Shown here piece by piece: positions 8,987-18,327 of a DNA stretch of 64,000 nt. The translations under genes were made by a program, and so were the position numbers. The stretch covers positions 372,001 to 436,000 of the forward strand of contig NZ_CP172558.1 in NCBI RefSeq assembly GCF_046530675.1, in the 5' to 3' direction. Source of the DNA: Chitinibacter sp046530675. GTDB lineage: Bacteria; Pseudomonadota; Gammaproteobacteria; Burkholderiales; Chitinibacteraceae. The notes below the pieces were generated by a model. That model was not told the origin of the DNA, made no database searches, and saw only the letters and a program-made list of their open reading frames with translations. Numbering within the stretch: the stretch's first letter is position 1; every line of letters starts with the position of its first letter.

Positions 8987-10264
8987 TTAAGCCAGCTTGG
9001 CCAGCATATCCTTGGTAATCAGCGTCACGCCACCTTCGGAGCGATAGAAACGGCGCGCATCGTCTTCTGCGTTTTCGCCAACGATCAGGTTTTCCGGAAT
9101 CTCGCAGCCGCGATCAATGACGCAACGGCGCAGACGCGAACCACGCCCAATGGTGACTTGCGGCAAAATCACCGCCGAATCAATCGTGCAGAATGAGTGA
9201 ACACGCACTTGCGAAAACAGCACCGAATTAATCACCAGCGAGCCCGAAACGATACAGCCGCCGGAAACCAGTGAGTTGAGCGTCATGCCGTGGCTACCGT
9301 TTCTATCCTGAACGAATTTGGCGGGCGGCAATTGCTCCTGCAGCGTCCAGATCGGCCAGTTCTGATCGTAAACGTCCAGCTCGGGCGTGACCGAAGCCAG
9401 GTCCAGATTGGCTTCCCAATAGGCATCGACGGTACCCACGTCACGCCAGTATGGATCGCCATCGGCCTCATTCTGTACACACGACAAGCTGAACGGGTGA
9501 GCAAAAGCCTTGCCCTCCAACACCGCTTTTGGAATCAGATCCTTACCGAAATCGTGCGTCGAACCTTCGAGCTTGATGTCTTCTTCCAGCATGCGCTCTA
9601 GATAAGCCGTGTTGAAAATATAAATGCCCATCGACGCGAGCGAGACCTCGTCATTACCCGGCATTGCCGGTGGATTGGCTGGTTTTTCAACAAAAGCGGT
9701 GATTTTGCGGTCTTCATTGATCGCCATTACACCAAAAGCGCTCGCCTCCTTGCGCGGCACTTCGATACACGCAACCGAAACATCAGCCCCGAGCAAAACG
9801 TGATCGACCAGCATCCGTGTGTAATCCATTTTGTAGATATGGTCACCGGCCAGAATGATGACGTAATCGGATTTATACGTGCGCAAAATATCCAGATTCT
9901 GGTAGATCGCATCGGCCGTGCCACGATACCAGTGCTCTTCGTCAACGCGCTGCTGCGCTGGCAGCACATCAACGAATTCATTCATTTCATTACGCAAAAA
10001 TGACCAGCCGCGCTGCAAATGGCGCATTAGCGAGTGCGATTTATATTGCGTAATCACACCGATACGGCGAATCCCGGAGTTAATGCAGTTGGACAATGTA
10101 AAGTCGATAATCCGGAACTTGCCACCAAAATACACGCCAGGTTTGGCACGATGATCGGTCAATGCTTTCAGCCGCGAGCCACGGCCCCCGGCCAGCACCA
10201 GTGCGACTGCGCGGTTGGGTAATTGTCGTGCCAAGGTCGCTTTATCGATTAATTGGACTTCCAT
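8987..10264 (-). CDS. glgC: Glucose-1-phosphate adenylyltransferase
   Basis: 425 aa. Makes ADP-glucose from ATP and glucose-1-phosphate, the committed step of glycogen synthesis. The nucleotidyl-transfer motif LAGGRGSRLKALTDHRAKP and PGVYFGGKFRIIDF are intact, and a left-handed beta-helix domain (SGGCIVSGSLVINSV onward) forms the C-terminal third. ATG 10264 (MEVQLIDKA) has an AGGAGAGG ribosome site. The longer frame to 10330 is rejected because it runs into a repeat. Enzymes of this family are usually controlled by glycolytic intermediates. Confidence 0.95.
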   Translation of the reverse strand: MEVQLIDKATLARQLPNRAVALVLAGGRGSRLKALTDHRAKPGVYFGGKFRIIDFTLSNCINSGIRRIGVITQYKSHSLMRHLQRGWSFLRNEMNEFVDVLPAQQRVDEEHWYRGTADAIYQNLDILRTYKSDYVIILAGDHIYKMDYTRMLVDHVLLGADVSVACIEVPRKEASAFGVMAINEDRKITAFVEKPANPPAMPGNDEVSLASMGIYIFNTAYLERMLEEDIKLEGSTHDFGKDLIPKAVLEGKAFAHPFSLSCVQNEADGDPYWRDVGTVDAYWEANLDLASVTPELDVYDQNWPIWTLQEQLPPAKFVQDRNGSHGMTLNSLVSGGCIVSGSLVINSVLFSQVRVHSFCTIDSAVILPQVTIGRGSRLRRCVIDRGCEIPENLIVGENAEDDARRFYRSEGGVTLITKDMLAKLA

Positions 10265-10314
10265 GATTCCTCTCCTGTTGCTGCCGTATCCGGCTTTGCG
10301 CGTTATTTTGAGTA

Positions 10315-10387
10315 TTAAGTAGCAAGGCAAAAGTCTTCACGCATCGTTGCTTCGCCTTGCTTGAATACTTTTGTGCAGTTGTTTAAA
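10315..10387. repeat. Dispersed repeat family R, short copy D
   Basis: Shares GCATCGTTGCTTCGCCTTGC and flanking CAAAAGT/ACTTTTG arms with copies at 24893, 25807 and 34611. It occupies the gap between pgm and glgC. The central AGTAC part of the longer copies is missing here. Confidence 0.65.
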
Positions 10388-10394
10388 TGATTGA

Positions 10395-12026
10395 TCAGGT
10401 CACAACGGTCGGTTGATCGCGACCACTGCGTTCGGCAATTTGCGCCACCTGCCCGGCAATCGAAATCAAATCAGCCAAGGCGGTCTGCGTTGCGATGCCA
10501 TGCTTGGCAATATCGGCTTCAAATTTTTCAAGATAGACGCGAAGCGTGGCACCTTCAGTACCTGTTCCGGACAAACGGAAAACAATCCGACTGCCGTCAG
10601 TGAAAACAATCCGGATGCCCTGTTTTTCACTGCGCGAGCCATCGACCGGATCGTCGTAGGCAAAGTCATCGGCCAGCGCGACGGTATAGCCGCTAAACTG
10701 CTGGCCAGTCAGACTTGCCAACTGGCTGCGCAAATGCGCCATCAAACCATTGGCCGCGTCGGTATCGAGCGCTTCGTAATCGTGGCGTGAGTAGAAATGG
10801 CGGCCGTAGGTCTGCCAGTGCGCGGTGACAATCTCTTCGACCGATTTGCCGGTCACAGCCAGCAAATTGAGCCAGAACAGCACCGCCCAAACGCCGTCTT
10901 TCTCGCGCACATGGCCCGAGCCCGTACCATAGCTTTCTTCACCACACAAAGTCACTTTGCCTGCGTCGAGCAGATTGCCGAAGAACTTCCAGCCCGTTGG
11001 CGTCTCGAAACACGGCAGGCCGAGTTTTTTGGCCACTGCATCAACGGCGCATGACGTCGGCATCGAGCGCGCCACGCCAGCGATGCCGCCTGCATAACCT
11101 TTAACCAGTTTGGCATTGGCCGCCATCACGGCCAAGCTATCCGATGGCGTCACGATAAAGTTGCGCCCCAGAATCATATTGCGGTCAGCATCACCATCGC
11201 TGGCAGCACCAAAATCAGGCGCATCGGCAGCAAACAAATGATTCACCAGATCATCGGCATACACCGGATTCGGGTCCGGATGCAGGCCGCCGAAATCTTC
11301 CAGCGGTACGCCATTAACGACGCTGCCTTTGGGCGCGCCGAGCAGACCTTCGATAATCCGCGTGGCGTACGGGCCCGATGCCGCGCACATCGAGTCAAAG
11401 CGCATCCGTTTGCCGCTCGCAAACCACGCGCGAATCGCGGCAAAATCAAACAGGCTTTCCATCAATTCGGCGTAATCACTCACCGGGTCGATCACGATGA
11501 CTTGCATACCACCCAAGGTATATTCACCTAATGATTCAATATCAACGTCTGCAGCGACATACGTCTTGTATTCGCTAATCGTCGTCGTACGCTGGTAAAT
11601 GGCTTCGGTGATTTTTTCTGGCGCAGGGCCACCGTTGGTGACGTTGTATTTGATGCCAAAGTCACCATCAGGACCGCCCGGATTGTGCGAGGCTGACAGC
11701 ACAATGCCACCGACTGCGCCATGCTTGCGAATCACACAGCTGACCGCAGGTGTCGACAGCAAAGCACCCTGCCCGACCAGGACTTTGGCCACACCATTGG
11801 CTGCCGCCATTTTCAATATCGTCTGCACCGCTGCGCGGTTGTGATAACGGCCATCGCCGCCGAGCACCAGCGTGCCGCCTTTCAGTTCAGGCACGACGTC
11901 AAAAATCGCCTGAACGAAGTTTTCCAGATAGCCCGGCTGCTGAAATACCGTGACTTTTTTGCGCAAGCCCGAAGTACCGGGGCGCTGCCCGGCAAAAACC
12001 TGCGTTGCAACTGTATTGATATTCAT
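10395..12026 (-). CDS. pgm: Phosphoglucomutase, alpha-D-glucose specific
   Basis: 543 aa. Interconverts glucose-6-phosphate and glucose-1-phosphate, feeding glgC. The catalytic phosphoserine motif LSASHNPGG, the metal loop SDGDADRN and the C-terminal phosphate-binding RLSGTGTEG are all present. ATG 12026 (MNINTVATQ) has GGAA 6 bp upstream; a GTG at 12038 is possible but less likely. It lies inside the glycogen block between glgX and glgC, 130 bp before the latter. Confidence 0.94.
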   Translation of the reverse strand: MNINTVATQVFAGQRPGTSGLRKKVTVFQQPGYLENFVQAIFDVVPELKGGTLVLGGDGRYHNRAAVQTILKMAAANGVAKVLVGQGALLSTPAVSCVIRKHGAVGGIVLSASHNPGGPDGDFGIKYNVTNGGPAPEKITEAIYQRTTTISEYKTYVAADVDIESLGEYTLGGMQVIVIDPVSDYAELMESLFDFAAIRAWFASGKRMRFDSMCAASGPYATRIIEGLLGAPKGSVVNGVPLEDFGGLHPDPNPVYADDLVNHLFAADAPDFGAASDGDADRNMILGRNFIVTPSDSLAVMAANAKLVKGYAGGIAGVARSMPTSCAVDAVAKKLGLPCFETPTGWKFFGNLLDAGKVTLCGEESYGTGSGHVREKDGVWAVLFWLNLLAVTGKSVEEIVTAHWQTYGRHFYSRHDYEALDTDAANGLMAHLRSQLASLTGQQFSGYTVALADDFAYDDPVDGSRSEKQGIRIVFTDGSRIVFRLSGTGTEGATLRVYLEKFEADIAKHGIATQTALADLISIAGQVAQIAERSGRDQPTVVT

Positions 12027-12075
12027 GTTGATTTCCACTTCTTCAATTATTTCAATTAGTTTTCGTCAATGCATT

Positions 12076-12167
12076 GAACCACAGAGGCACAGAGGCACAG
12101 AGGAGTCAAAAGTCGCACAAAAACGGCAATCTCCTGGGGTTTTCTCCGAGCCTCTGTGTCTCTGTAG
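12076..12167. repeat. Inverted repeat with CACAGAGG/CCTCTGTG arms
   Basis: The left arm holds ACAGAGGCACAGAGG with a tandem CACAGAGG unit; the right arm is its inverse (CCTCTGTGTCTCTGT). About 45 bp separate the arms. It fills the gap between glgX and pgm. Similar sequences are common intergenic repeats in many bacteria; the transcript would fold into a hairpin. Confidence 0.7.
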
Positions 12168-14210
12168 TTAATTTCCATTTTTCAACTGCAAAATCGTTAC
12201 ACTTCGCGCTGCCACGCGGCAATCGCGACCGGAAAAATCAGACTGGGTGTCGCCGGTGCTCGCCAGCCGCATGGCCCATTCGCCGTCAACTAATGGCGGC
12301 AGGTGAAAATGCACCTGATGCGCCGACGCATTGATCAACACCAGAAACTGGTTTGACAACAACACCATCATCGCGCGGCCTGCATGGTCGTCCCAGTCGT
12401 GCGGCTGCATCGGGCTGGCCGATGGATTCAGCCAGACCACATCGCTGACGCCTGCGGCATCAGGCTGGCTGGTCCACCAGGTATTGCTTGAAAGTGCCTG
12501 ACATTCGCGGCGAATACGGATCAGCTCGGCGATATAATCGACCAGCTCGTCGGTTGGATTTGCCCAATCGAGCCAGCTGATTTCGTTATTCTGGCAATAG
12601 GCGTTGTTATTGCCCTGTTGCGAATGCCCCAGCTCGTCACCGGCCAGCAGCATCGGCGTTCCCTGACTCAACAACAAGGTCGCCAGCAGAGCCTTACTCG
12701 CACGCAAACGCAGCAGCAAAACACCCTCGTCGTCGGTCGATCCCTCGACGCCACAATTCCAGCTCAGATTATGGCTATGCCCATCGCGGTTATGCTCTTT
12801 ATTGGCCAGATTGTGTTTGTGGTTGTACGACACCAGATCGCGCAAATTAAAACCATCGTGCGCCGTAATGAAATTGATGCTGGACTCTGGCGCTCGGCGG
12901 GGGCGGTAAAACAGATCGCTCGATGCGGCAAACCGGCGGGCAAACAGCGCGCGGCTAACACCGTCGTGCAACCAGAACCGGCGCATCGTATCGCGGTATT
13001 GATCATTCCATTCGACCCAGGAGAGCGGAAAATGACCGACCTGATAACCACCCGGGCCAATATCCCAGGGCTCGGCGATCAGCTTGACACCCGAGAGCAA
13101 AGGATCTTGCGCGAGTGCAGCAAAAAACGGCGCATATGCGGTATATCGCCCTTCGAGTCGTCCCAGAATCGGCGCCAGATCAAAGCGGAATCCATCGACA
13201 TGACATTCACTCACCCAGTAGCGCAAGCTATCCATCACCATTTGCAGCACGCGCGGGTGGCTGATATTGAGTACATTGCCGCAACCGGTCCAGTTTTCGT
13301 ATTTATCCGGATGTTGCGCGCTTAAAACGTAATAGCTGGCATTGTCGATGCCGCGCAACGACAGCGTCGGCCCCAGCTCGTCGCCTTCAGCGGTGTGATT
13401 GAAAACCACGTCGAGAATCACTTCGATTCCGGCGGCGTGCAGCGCTTTGACCATATCGCGAAACTCGGACAATGGCGTCGTACCATTGCTTTCCGACCAG
13501 TAAGTCGGCTCAGGTGCAAAAAATCCCAACGTGTTGTAAGCCCAGTAGTTTTCCAGCCCCAGTTGCTGCAGCCGTGGCTCGTCGGCGTGCAAATGCACTG
13601 GCAAAAGTTCAATCGCAGAAATGCCGAGCTTCTGATAATGCGCCAGCATGACCGGATGCGCGACTGCGGCATAAGTCCCGCGAATTTCGGCTGGGATATC
13701 AGGGTGGCGCTGCGTCAGGCCGCGTACATGCGCTTCGTAAATTACCGTCTGCGACCACGGTGTTTTTAGTCGCGTGTCGTCACCCCAGTCATACTGCTCG
13801 GCCACCACCACCGCCTTTTGTGCATGCAGGGTATTATCCATAGCATCAGGCAGGGAGGGGTCTTGCGGCTTATACCCAAGGCAAGTATCGTGATTTTCAA
13901 ACCGTCCGTGCACCGCTCTGGCATAGGGGTCGAGCAAAATTTTGTGCGGGTTAAAACGGTGGCCGCGCTGCGGCGCATATTCGCCATGGACGCGGTAACC
14001 ATAAATCAGCCCCGGCTGCGCTTCAGGCAGATAGCCATGCCAGATGCCGTGCGTGCAATTGGGCATCAGCAAACGGCTGATCTCGACCTTGCCGGTACGA
14101 TCAAACAGACACAGCTCGACCTGAGCAGCGTTTTCACTGAACAGCGCAAAATTGACGCCGTCCCCATCAAACGTAGCTCCCAGCGGATAAGACGTTCCCG
14201 CTTGCAGCAT
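12168..14210 (-). CDS. glgX: Glycogen debranching enzyme GlgX
   Basis: 680 aa from ATG 14210, which overlaps the glgB stop as TGATG (translational coupling). A start at 14264 would add 18 residues and overlap glgB by 55 bp; the shorter form begins like known GlgX proteins, shortly before the PLGATFDGDGVNFALF carbohydrate-binding domain. GH13 residues are visible: FRFDLAPILGR (nucleophile Asp), AEPWDIGPGGYQ (acid Glu) and ITAHDGFNLRDLV. It hydrolyses alpha-1,6 branches left after phosphorylase action. A 49-bp palindrome lies within the gene at 13829-13877. Confidence 0.94.
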   Translation of the reverse strand: MLQAGTSYPLGATFDGDGVNFALFSENAAQVELCLFDRTGKVEISRLLMPNCTHGIWHGYLPEAQPGLIYGYRVHGEYAPQRGHRFNPHKILLDPYARAVHGRFENHDTCLGYKPQDPSLPDAMDNTLHAQKAVVVAEQYDWGDDTRLKTPWSQTVIYEAHVRGLTQRHPDIPAEIRGTYAAVAHPVMLAHYQKLGISAIELLPVHLHADEPRLQQLGLENYWAYNTLGFFAPEPTYWSESNGTTPLSEFRDMVKALHAAGIEVILDVVFNHTAEGDELGPTLSLRGIDNASYYVLSAQHPDKYENWTGCGNVLNISHPRVLQMVMDSLRYWVSECHVDGFRFDLAPILGRLEGRYTAYAPFFAALAQDPLLSGVKLIAEPWDIGPGGYQVGHFPLSWVEWNDQYRDTMRRFWLHDGVSRALFARRFAASSDLFYRPRRAPESSINFITAHDGFNLRDLVSYNHKHNLANKEHNRDGHSHNLSWNCGVEGSTDDEGVLLLRLRASKALLATLLLSQGTPMLLAGDELGHSQQGNNNAYCQNNEISWLDWANPTDELVDYIAELIRIRRECQALSSNTWWTSQPDAAGVSDVVWLNPSASPMQPHDWDDHAGRAMMVLLSNQFLVLINASAHQVHFHLPPLVDGEWAMRLASTGDTQSDFSGRDCRVAARSVTILQLKNGN
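13829..13877. repeat. 49-bp GGGTAT/ATACCC palindrome, copy 3 (inside glgX)
   Basis: Exact end hexamers at 49-bp span within the glgX coding sequence (around YKPQDPSLPDAMDN). Internal pairing is poor. The protein shows no obvious insertion here. Confidence 0.6.
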
Positions 14211-16405
14211 CAATCTTTGCTCCAGCGCAGATAAAGCGTCGCCAGAGGGGGTATAGTCATGCAAATCGAATCAGGCCTTCCATTCGAGCCGATACCCTCG
14301 CTATTTAACGCCACATTGCCAGTATTGCTACCGCCGTAATAAGCCGAATCCGAATTGAGAATTTCACTATAAACACCGGCACGCGGCACGCCGAGGCGAT
14401 AGCCGTGGCGCGGCACTGGCGTAAAGTTGCTGACGACCAGAATCAATTCATCAGCACTTTCGCCTTTGCGAATAAAACTGAAAATCGAGTTTTCGGCGTC
14501 GTCATGACTGATCCACTCGAAACCACGATGATCGAAATCGATCTGGTATAAGGCAGGCGATTCGCGGTAAACGCGGTTCAGGTCGCGCACCAAATGCTGA
14601 ACGCCGCGATGCCAGCCGTTTTCCGCATCGTCAACCAGATGCCAGTCGAGGCTGGCGTCATGGTTCCATTCCTGCCCCTGCGCAAATTCGCAACCCATGA
14701 ACAGCAATTTCTTGCCCGGATGCGCCCACATGAAGGCGTAATACGCACGCAGATTGGCAAACTGCTGCCAGCAATCGCCGGGCATTTTCGAGAGCATCGA
14801 GCCTTTGCCGTGCACCACTTCATCGTGCGAAATCGGCAGTACGAAGTTTTCGCTAAACGCGTAAACCAAACCAAAGGTCATATGATGGTGGTGATATTTG
14901 CGATGCACCGGATCTTGCTGCATATAGCGCAGCGTGTCGTTCATCCAGCCCATATTCCATTTGTAATGAAAGCCCAGACCGCCCATCGCAGGCGGGCGCG
15001 ACACCGACGGGAAGGCCGTCGATTCTTCGGCCAGCGTAATCGCTTCGGGGCGCTCGACGCCGACGACTTCGTTCATCCGGCGCATAAAGTCAATCGCTTC
15101 CAGATTTTCGCGGCCGCCAAACTGATTCGGAATCCACTCGCCGTCTTTGCGCGAATAATCGCGGTACAACATCGATGCGACGGCATCGACGCGCAGGCCG
15201 TCAATGCCGTAACGCTCGATCCAGTACAGCGCGTTGCCAATCAGGTAGTTGCGCACTTCATTGCGGCCGAAGTTGTAAATCAGCGTGTTCCAGTCCTGAT
15301 GAAAACCTTCGCGCGGATCGCTGTGCTCGTATAAATGCGAGCCATCAAATTGCGCCAGACCGTGGCTGTCGGTCGGAAAATGCCCCGGCACCCAGTCCAG
15401 AATCACGCCGATGCCATTCTCGTGTGCGGTTTGAATGAAATGTCGAAAATCTTCAGGGGTACCAAAGCGGGAAGTCGGTGCATAAAGGCCTAGCGGCTGA
15501 TACCCCCACGAGCCATCAAATGGATGCTCGTTCACCGGCAACAATTCGATATGCGTAAAACCCATGTATTTGACGTAATCGATCAGCTCAACGGCCAGCT
15601 CGCGATAAGACAGCCAACGATTACCTTCTTCGGGGCGACGACACCACGAGGCCAGATGAACTTCATAAATCGAAATCGGCGCATTCAATGCATTGGCTTC
15701 GCGGCGCGTTTGCGTTCCTTCGACCCAGGCAGGCAGACGGGCAACGCGCGATGCAGTCGCCGGACGCAGCTCGGCGTAAAAACCATACGGATCGGCTTTC
15801 AGCTGCAGGCCGCCGTGCTGGTCGATGATTTCGTATTTGTAACCCTGTCCTTCGGCAACACCGGGCAGGAAAATCTCCCACACGCCGCATTCGCGGCGCA
15901 GCCGCATCACATGGCGACGACCATCCCAGTGATTGAAGTCGCCAACGACAGAAACACGGCGCGCATTGGGTGCCCAGACGGTAAACGCCACGCCATCAAC
16001 GCCGTCCATGGTTCTAAAATGCGTTCCCATTCGCTCATAAGGGCGCAGCTGATTACCCTCGGCGAGCAGCCAGACGTCCATTTCGCCCAGCACCGGTGGG
16101 AAACGGTAAGGGTCTTCCAAATCAACACTGTTGCCATGCCAGTCAACGCGCAACTGATAGGCAAAATGGTTTTTTCTGCGCGGCACGCAGGCGACAAAAA
16201 AGCCGCGCTCGTCAACGCGGCTGAAGTCAGCCAGCGGTTTGCCGGTTTTGCTTTCGATCAGACTGACCTGAGCAGCGCCCGGCAACCAGGCGCGCACCTG
16301 CAAAACCCCGTCCACCAGATGCATTCCCAATACCGAAAACGGGTCGCCGTGGGTACCGGTGCAAATAGCCTCAATAGACTGAGTTTCAATTTCCGGAGTT
16401 GGCAT
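14210..16405 (-). CDS. glgB: 1,4-alpha-glucan branching enzyme
   Basis: 731 aa from ATG 16405 (MPTPEIETQ), with an AGGA ribosome site. The order is two CBM48-like domains (about 1-210), the GH13 catalytic barrel with GLRVDAVASMLYRDY (nucleophile), TLAEESTAFP (acid/base) and PISHDEVVHGKGS, and a C-terminal all-beta domain ending in PPLATLYL. It cuts alpha-1,4 chains and rejoins them as alpha-1,6 branches. First gene of the leftward glycogen operon, divergent from malQ. The C-terminal coding region contains one of the 49-bp palindromes. Confidence 0.95.
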   Translation of the reverse strand: MPTPEIETQSIEAICTGTHGDPFSVLGMHLVDGVLQVRAWLPGAAQVSLIESKTGKPLADFSRVDERGFFVACVPRRKNHFAYQLRVDWHGNSVDLEDPYRFPPVLGEMDVWLLAEGNQLRPYERMGTHFRTMDGVDGVAFTVWAPNARRVSVVGDFNHWDGRRHVMRLRRECGVWEIFLPGVAEGQGYKYEIIDQHGGLQLKADPYGFYAELRPATASRVARLPAWVEGTQTRREANALNAPISIYEVHLASWCRRPEEGNRWLSYRELAVELIDYVKYMGFTHIELLPVNEHPFDGSWGYQPLGLYAPTSRFGTPEDFRHFIQTAHENGIGVILDWVPGHFPTDSHGLAQFDGSHLYEHSDPREGFHQDWNTLIYNFGRNEVRNYLIGNALYWIERYGIDGLRVDAVASMLYRDYSRKDGEWIPNQFGGRENLEAIDFMRRMNEVVGVERPEAITLAEESTAFPSVSRPPAMGGLGFHYKWNMGWMNDTLRYMQQDPVHRKYHHHHMTFGLVYAFSENFVLPISHDEVVHGKGSMLSKMPGDCWQQFANLRAYYAFMWAHPGKKLLFMGCEFAQGQEWNHDASLDWHLVDDAENGWHRGVQHLVRDLNRVYRESPALYQIDFDHRGFEWISHDDAENSIFSFIRKGESADELILVVSNFTPVPRHGYRLGVPRAGVYSEILNSDSAYYGGSNTGNVALNSEGIGSNGRPDSICMTIPPLATLYLRWSKD
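14249..14297. repeat. 49-bp GGGTAT/ATACCC palindrome, copy 4 (glgB 3' end)
   Basis: Exact end hexamers at 49-bp span inside the last 30 codons of glgB. The encoded segment EGIGSNGRPDS...TIPP aligns without a gap to the usual GlgB C-terminus as remembered, so this is not an inserted block. Confidence 0.7.
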
Positions 16406-16655
16406 GCGTGAATTCCTCACTGGACAATCGCTAGATTGGGGATGGTCATAATTTGCGTCAAAAGCCGGAAATACTTTCTCATTTCCGAAAAAATGCTGAC
16501 AGATAAGCAAAATGCCACAGGATGCTTGTTCTCTGCTAGTGCTATGCTGGTGCACCAACATAAATTGCAACAATACCAAACATCACAAATTTGTAATGTT
16601 CACCGCCAAATAATTGACGTGTAAATTACATGCAATCATAACACAGGAGCATATT

Positions 16656-18251
16656 GTGACGTTTTCCCGGTCCTCAGGATTACTTGCCCACCTCACCTCG
16701 CTGCCGTCACCGTATGGGATTGGTGATCTGGGCCCGGCGGCTTATCGCTTTGTTGATTTTTTGCAATCGGCACAGCAAACACTCTGGCAGGTATTGCCAC
16801 TGGGGCTGACCAGCTACGGCGATTCGCCGTATCAATCGTTTTCGACTTTTGCCGGCAACCATTACCTGATCAGTCCGGAATTATTGATCCAGGAAGGGCT
16901 ACTCAGTCAGGACGAAATCCCGCCGTTGGATTTTGATCCTTCACGCATCGATTACGGCACAGTCATTCCATGGAAAATGGCCGTTCTGCGCACAGCATTT
17001 GCCAATTACGAAAAAAATCCCTCGCCCGCACTGAAAAAAGAATTTGCTGCATTTTGCAAAGCGAACGACTGGCTAGCCGATTTTTCGTTGTTTGTTGCGT
17101 GTAAATTCCACTTTATTGCAGCACGCAGCAATGATTACGAAACGCCGGAATATCAGGCCTTCTATCAGCGACTCAGCGCTCGTCAAACAGAAAACCAGAT
17201 CAAGGATTGCTACTACGGCGCGACATGGAATTCGTGGCCTGCCGCATTGGCCAAACGCGACAAGGCGGCGTTGGCTCACTATCGGAAATTGCTCGAGAAC
17301 GACATTGTTTTTTACCAGTTTTTGCAATTTCTGTTTTTCAAGCAATGGCAACAACTCAAGCATTACGCCAATGAGCGCGCAATCAAACTGGTCGGCGATA
17401 TTCCGATTTTTGTTTCACTCGATTCGGCCGACGTGTGGGCTAATCCGGAATTATTCGTCCTCGACACGCATGGAGACCCACTCGAAGTCGCTGGCGTGCC
17501 ACCCGATTATTTCAGCGCCACCGGCCAGCTCTGGGGCAATCCGCTTTACGCCTGGCCACAACATGAAAGCAGCGGTTTTGCCTGGTGGATCAAACGCATC
17601 GCCGCGACACTGCAAACGACCGACATCCTGCGCATCGACCATTTCCGCGCCTTTGCCGCCTACTGGGCCGTGCCGTTCGGCGAAACGACCGCGATCAACG
17701 GGCAATGGAAAAAAACCCCGGGCAAGGCGCTGTTTGCCGCGATCGAAGCCGCGCTGGGCAAGAACCTGCCCATCATCGCCGAAGACCTTGGCGTCATCAC
17801 CGACGACGTCACCGCGCTGCGGCTCAAACTGAAACTGCCGGGAATGAAAGTGCTGCAATTTGCTTTTGAAGGCGACGCCAGCAGCGACCATTACCCGCAT
17901 AATTATCCTGATAGCCAGACCGTCGTTTACACCGGAACACACGACAATGACACCACGCTAGGCTGGTATGAGGCCGCCAGCGACAAACACCGCGACGCTT
18001 TCCGCCGCTATATGAATGTCGCGGGCAGCGAGCCGCATTGGGATCTGATCCGGCTGGCCTGGAGCAGCAATGCGCTGATCGCCATCGCGCCGGTACAGGA
18101 TGTACTAGGGCAAAACGGCCAGCACCGCATGAATACACCGGGCTTGGCCAGCGGCAACTGGCAATACCGCTTCAGCGCCGACCATCTGAATCAACAGCAG
18201 GCCAGCCGGCTGGCCTATCTGGGCGAACTATTCGCCCGAAACCGGGGCTAA
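16656..18251 (+). CDS. malQ: 4-alpha-glucanotransferase (amylomaltase)
   Basis: 531 aa from GTG 16656, preceded by AGGAG with a 6-bp gap. GH77 motifs are present: LTSLPSPYGIGDLGPAA near the N-terminus, ILRIDHFRAFAAYWAVP (nucleophile Asp), IIAEDLGVITDDV (acid/base Glu) and YTGTHDNDTTLGW. It transfers maltooligosaccharide units and so recycles the short glucans left by GlgX and GlgP. It is transcribed away from glgB with a 250-bp AT-rich control region between them. Confidence 0.94.
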   Translation: MTFSRSSGLLAHLTSLPSPYGIGDLGPAAYRFVDFLQSAQQTLWQVLPLGLTSYGDSPYQSFSTFAGNHYLISPELLIQEGLLSQDEIPPLDFDPSRIDYGTVIPWKMAVLRTAFANYEKNPSPALKKEFAAFCKANDWLADFSLFVACKFHFIAARSNDYETPEYQAFYQRLSARQTENQIKDCYYGATWNSWPAALAKRDKAALAHYRKLLENDIVFYQFLQFLFFKQWQQLKHYANERAIKLVGDIPIFVSLDSADVWANPELFVLDTHGDPLEVAGVPPDYFSATGQLWGNPLYAWPQHESSGFAWWIKRIAATLQTTDILRIDHFRAFAAYWAVPFGETTAINGQWKKTPGKALFAAIEAALGKNLPIIAEDLGVITDDVTALRLKLKLPGMKVLQFAFEGDASSDHYPHNYPDSQTVVYTGTHDNDTTLGWYEAASDKHRDAFRRYMNVAGSEPHWDLIRLAWSSNALIAIAPVQDVLGQNGQHRMNTPGLASGNWQYRFSADHLNQQQASRLAYLGELFARNRG

Positions 18252-18262
18252 AATTACTCAAT

Positions 18263-18311
18263 GGGTATTGCCATGCAAGCCACACCAAACAAGCCTTGCA
18301 CGGCAATACCC
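18263..18311. repeat. 49-bp GGGTAT/ATACCC palindrome, copy 5
   Basis: Exact ends; the outer 20 bases pair at 17 positions. It lies between the convergent ends of malQ and the calcium-binding protein gene. Confidence 0.9.
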
Positions 18312-18327
18312 ATCACAAACAGGCAAT

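Noticed and set aside
15457..15505. GGGTAC...ATACCC at 49-bp span inside glgB
   Set aside because: One end mismatch, no arm pairing, and it encodes the strongly conserved GYQPLGLYAPTSRFGTP block, so the bases are explained by protein conservation. It warns that one-mismatch copies in genes can be chance.
15524..16411. 295-aa frame antisense to glgB
   Set aside because: Complement of a well-conserved enzyme; composition and lack of motifs mark it as a shadow.
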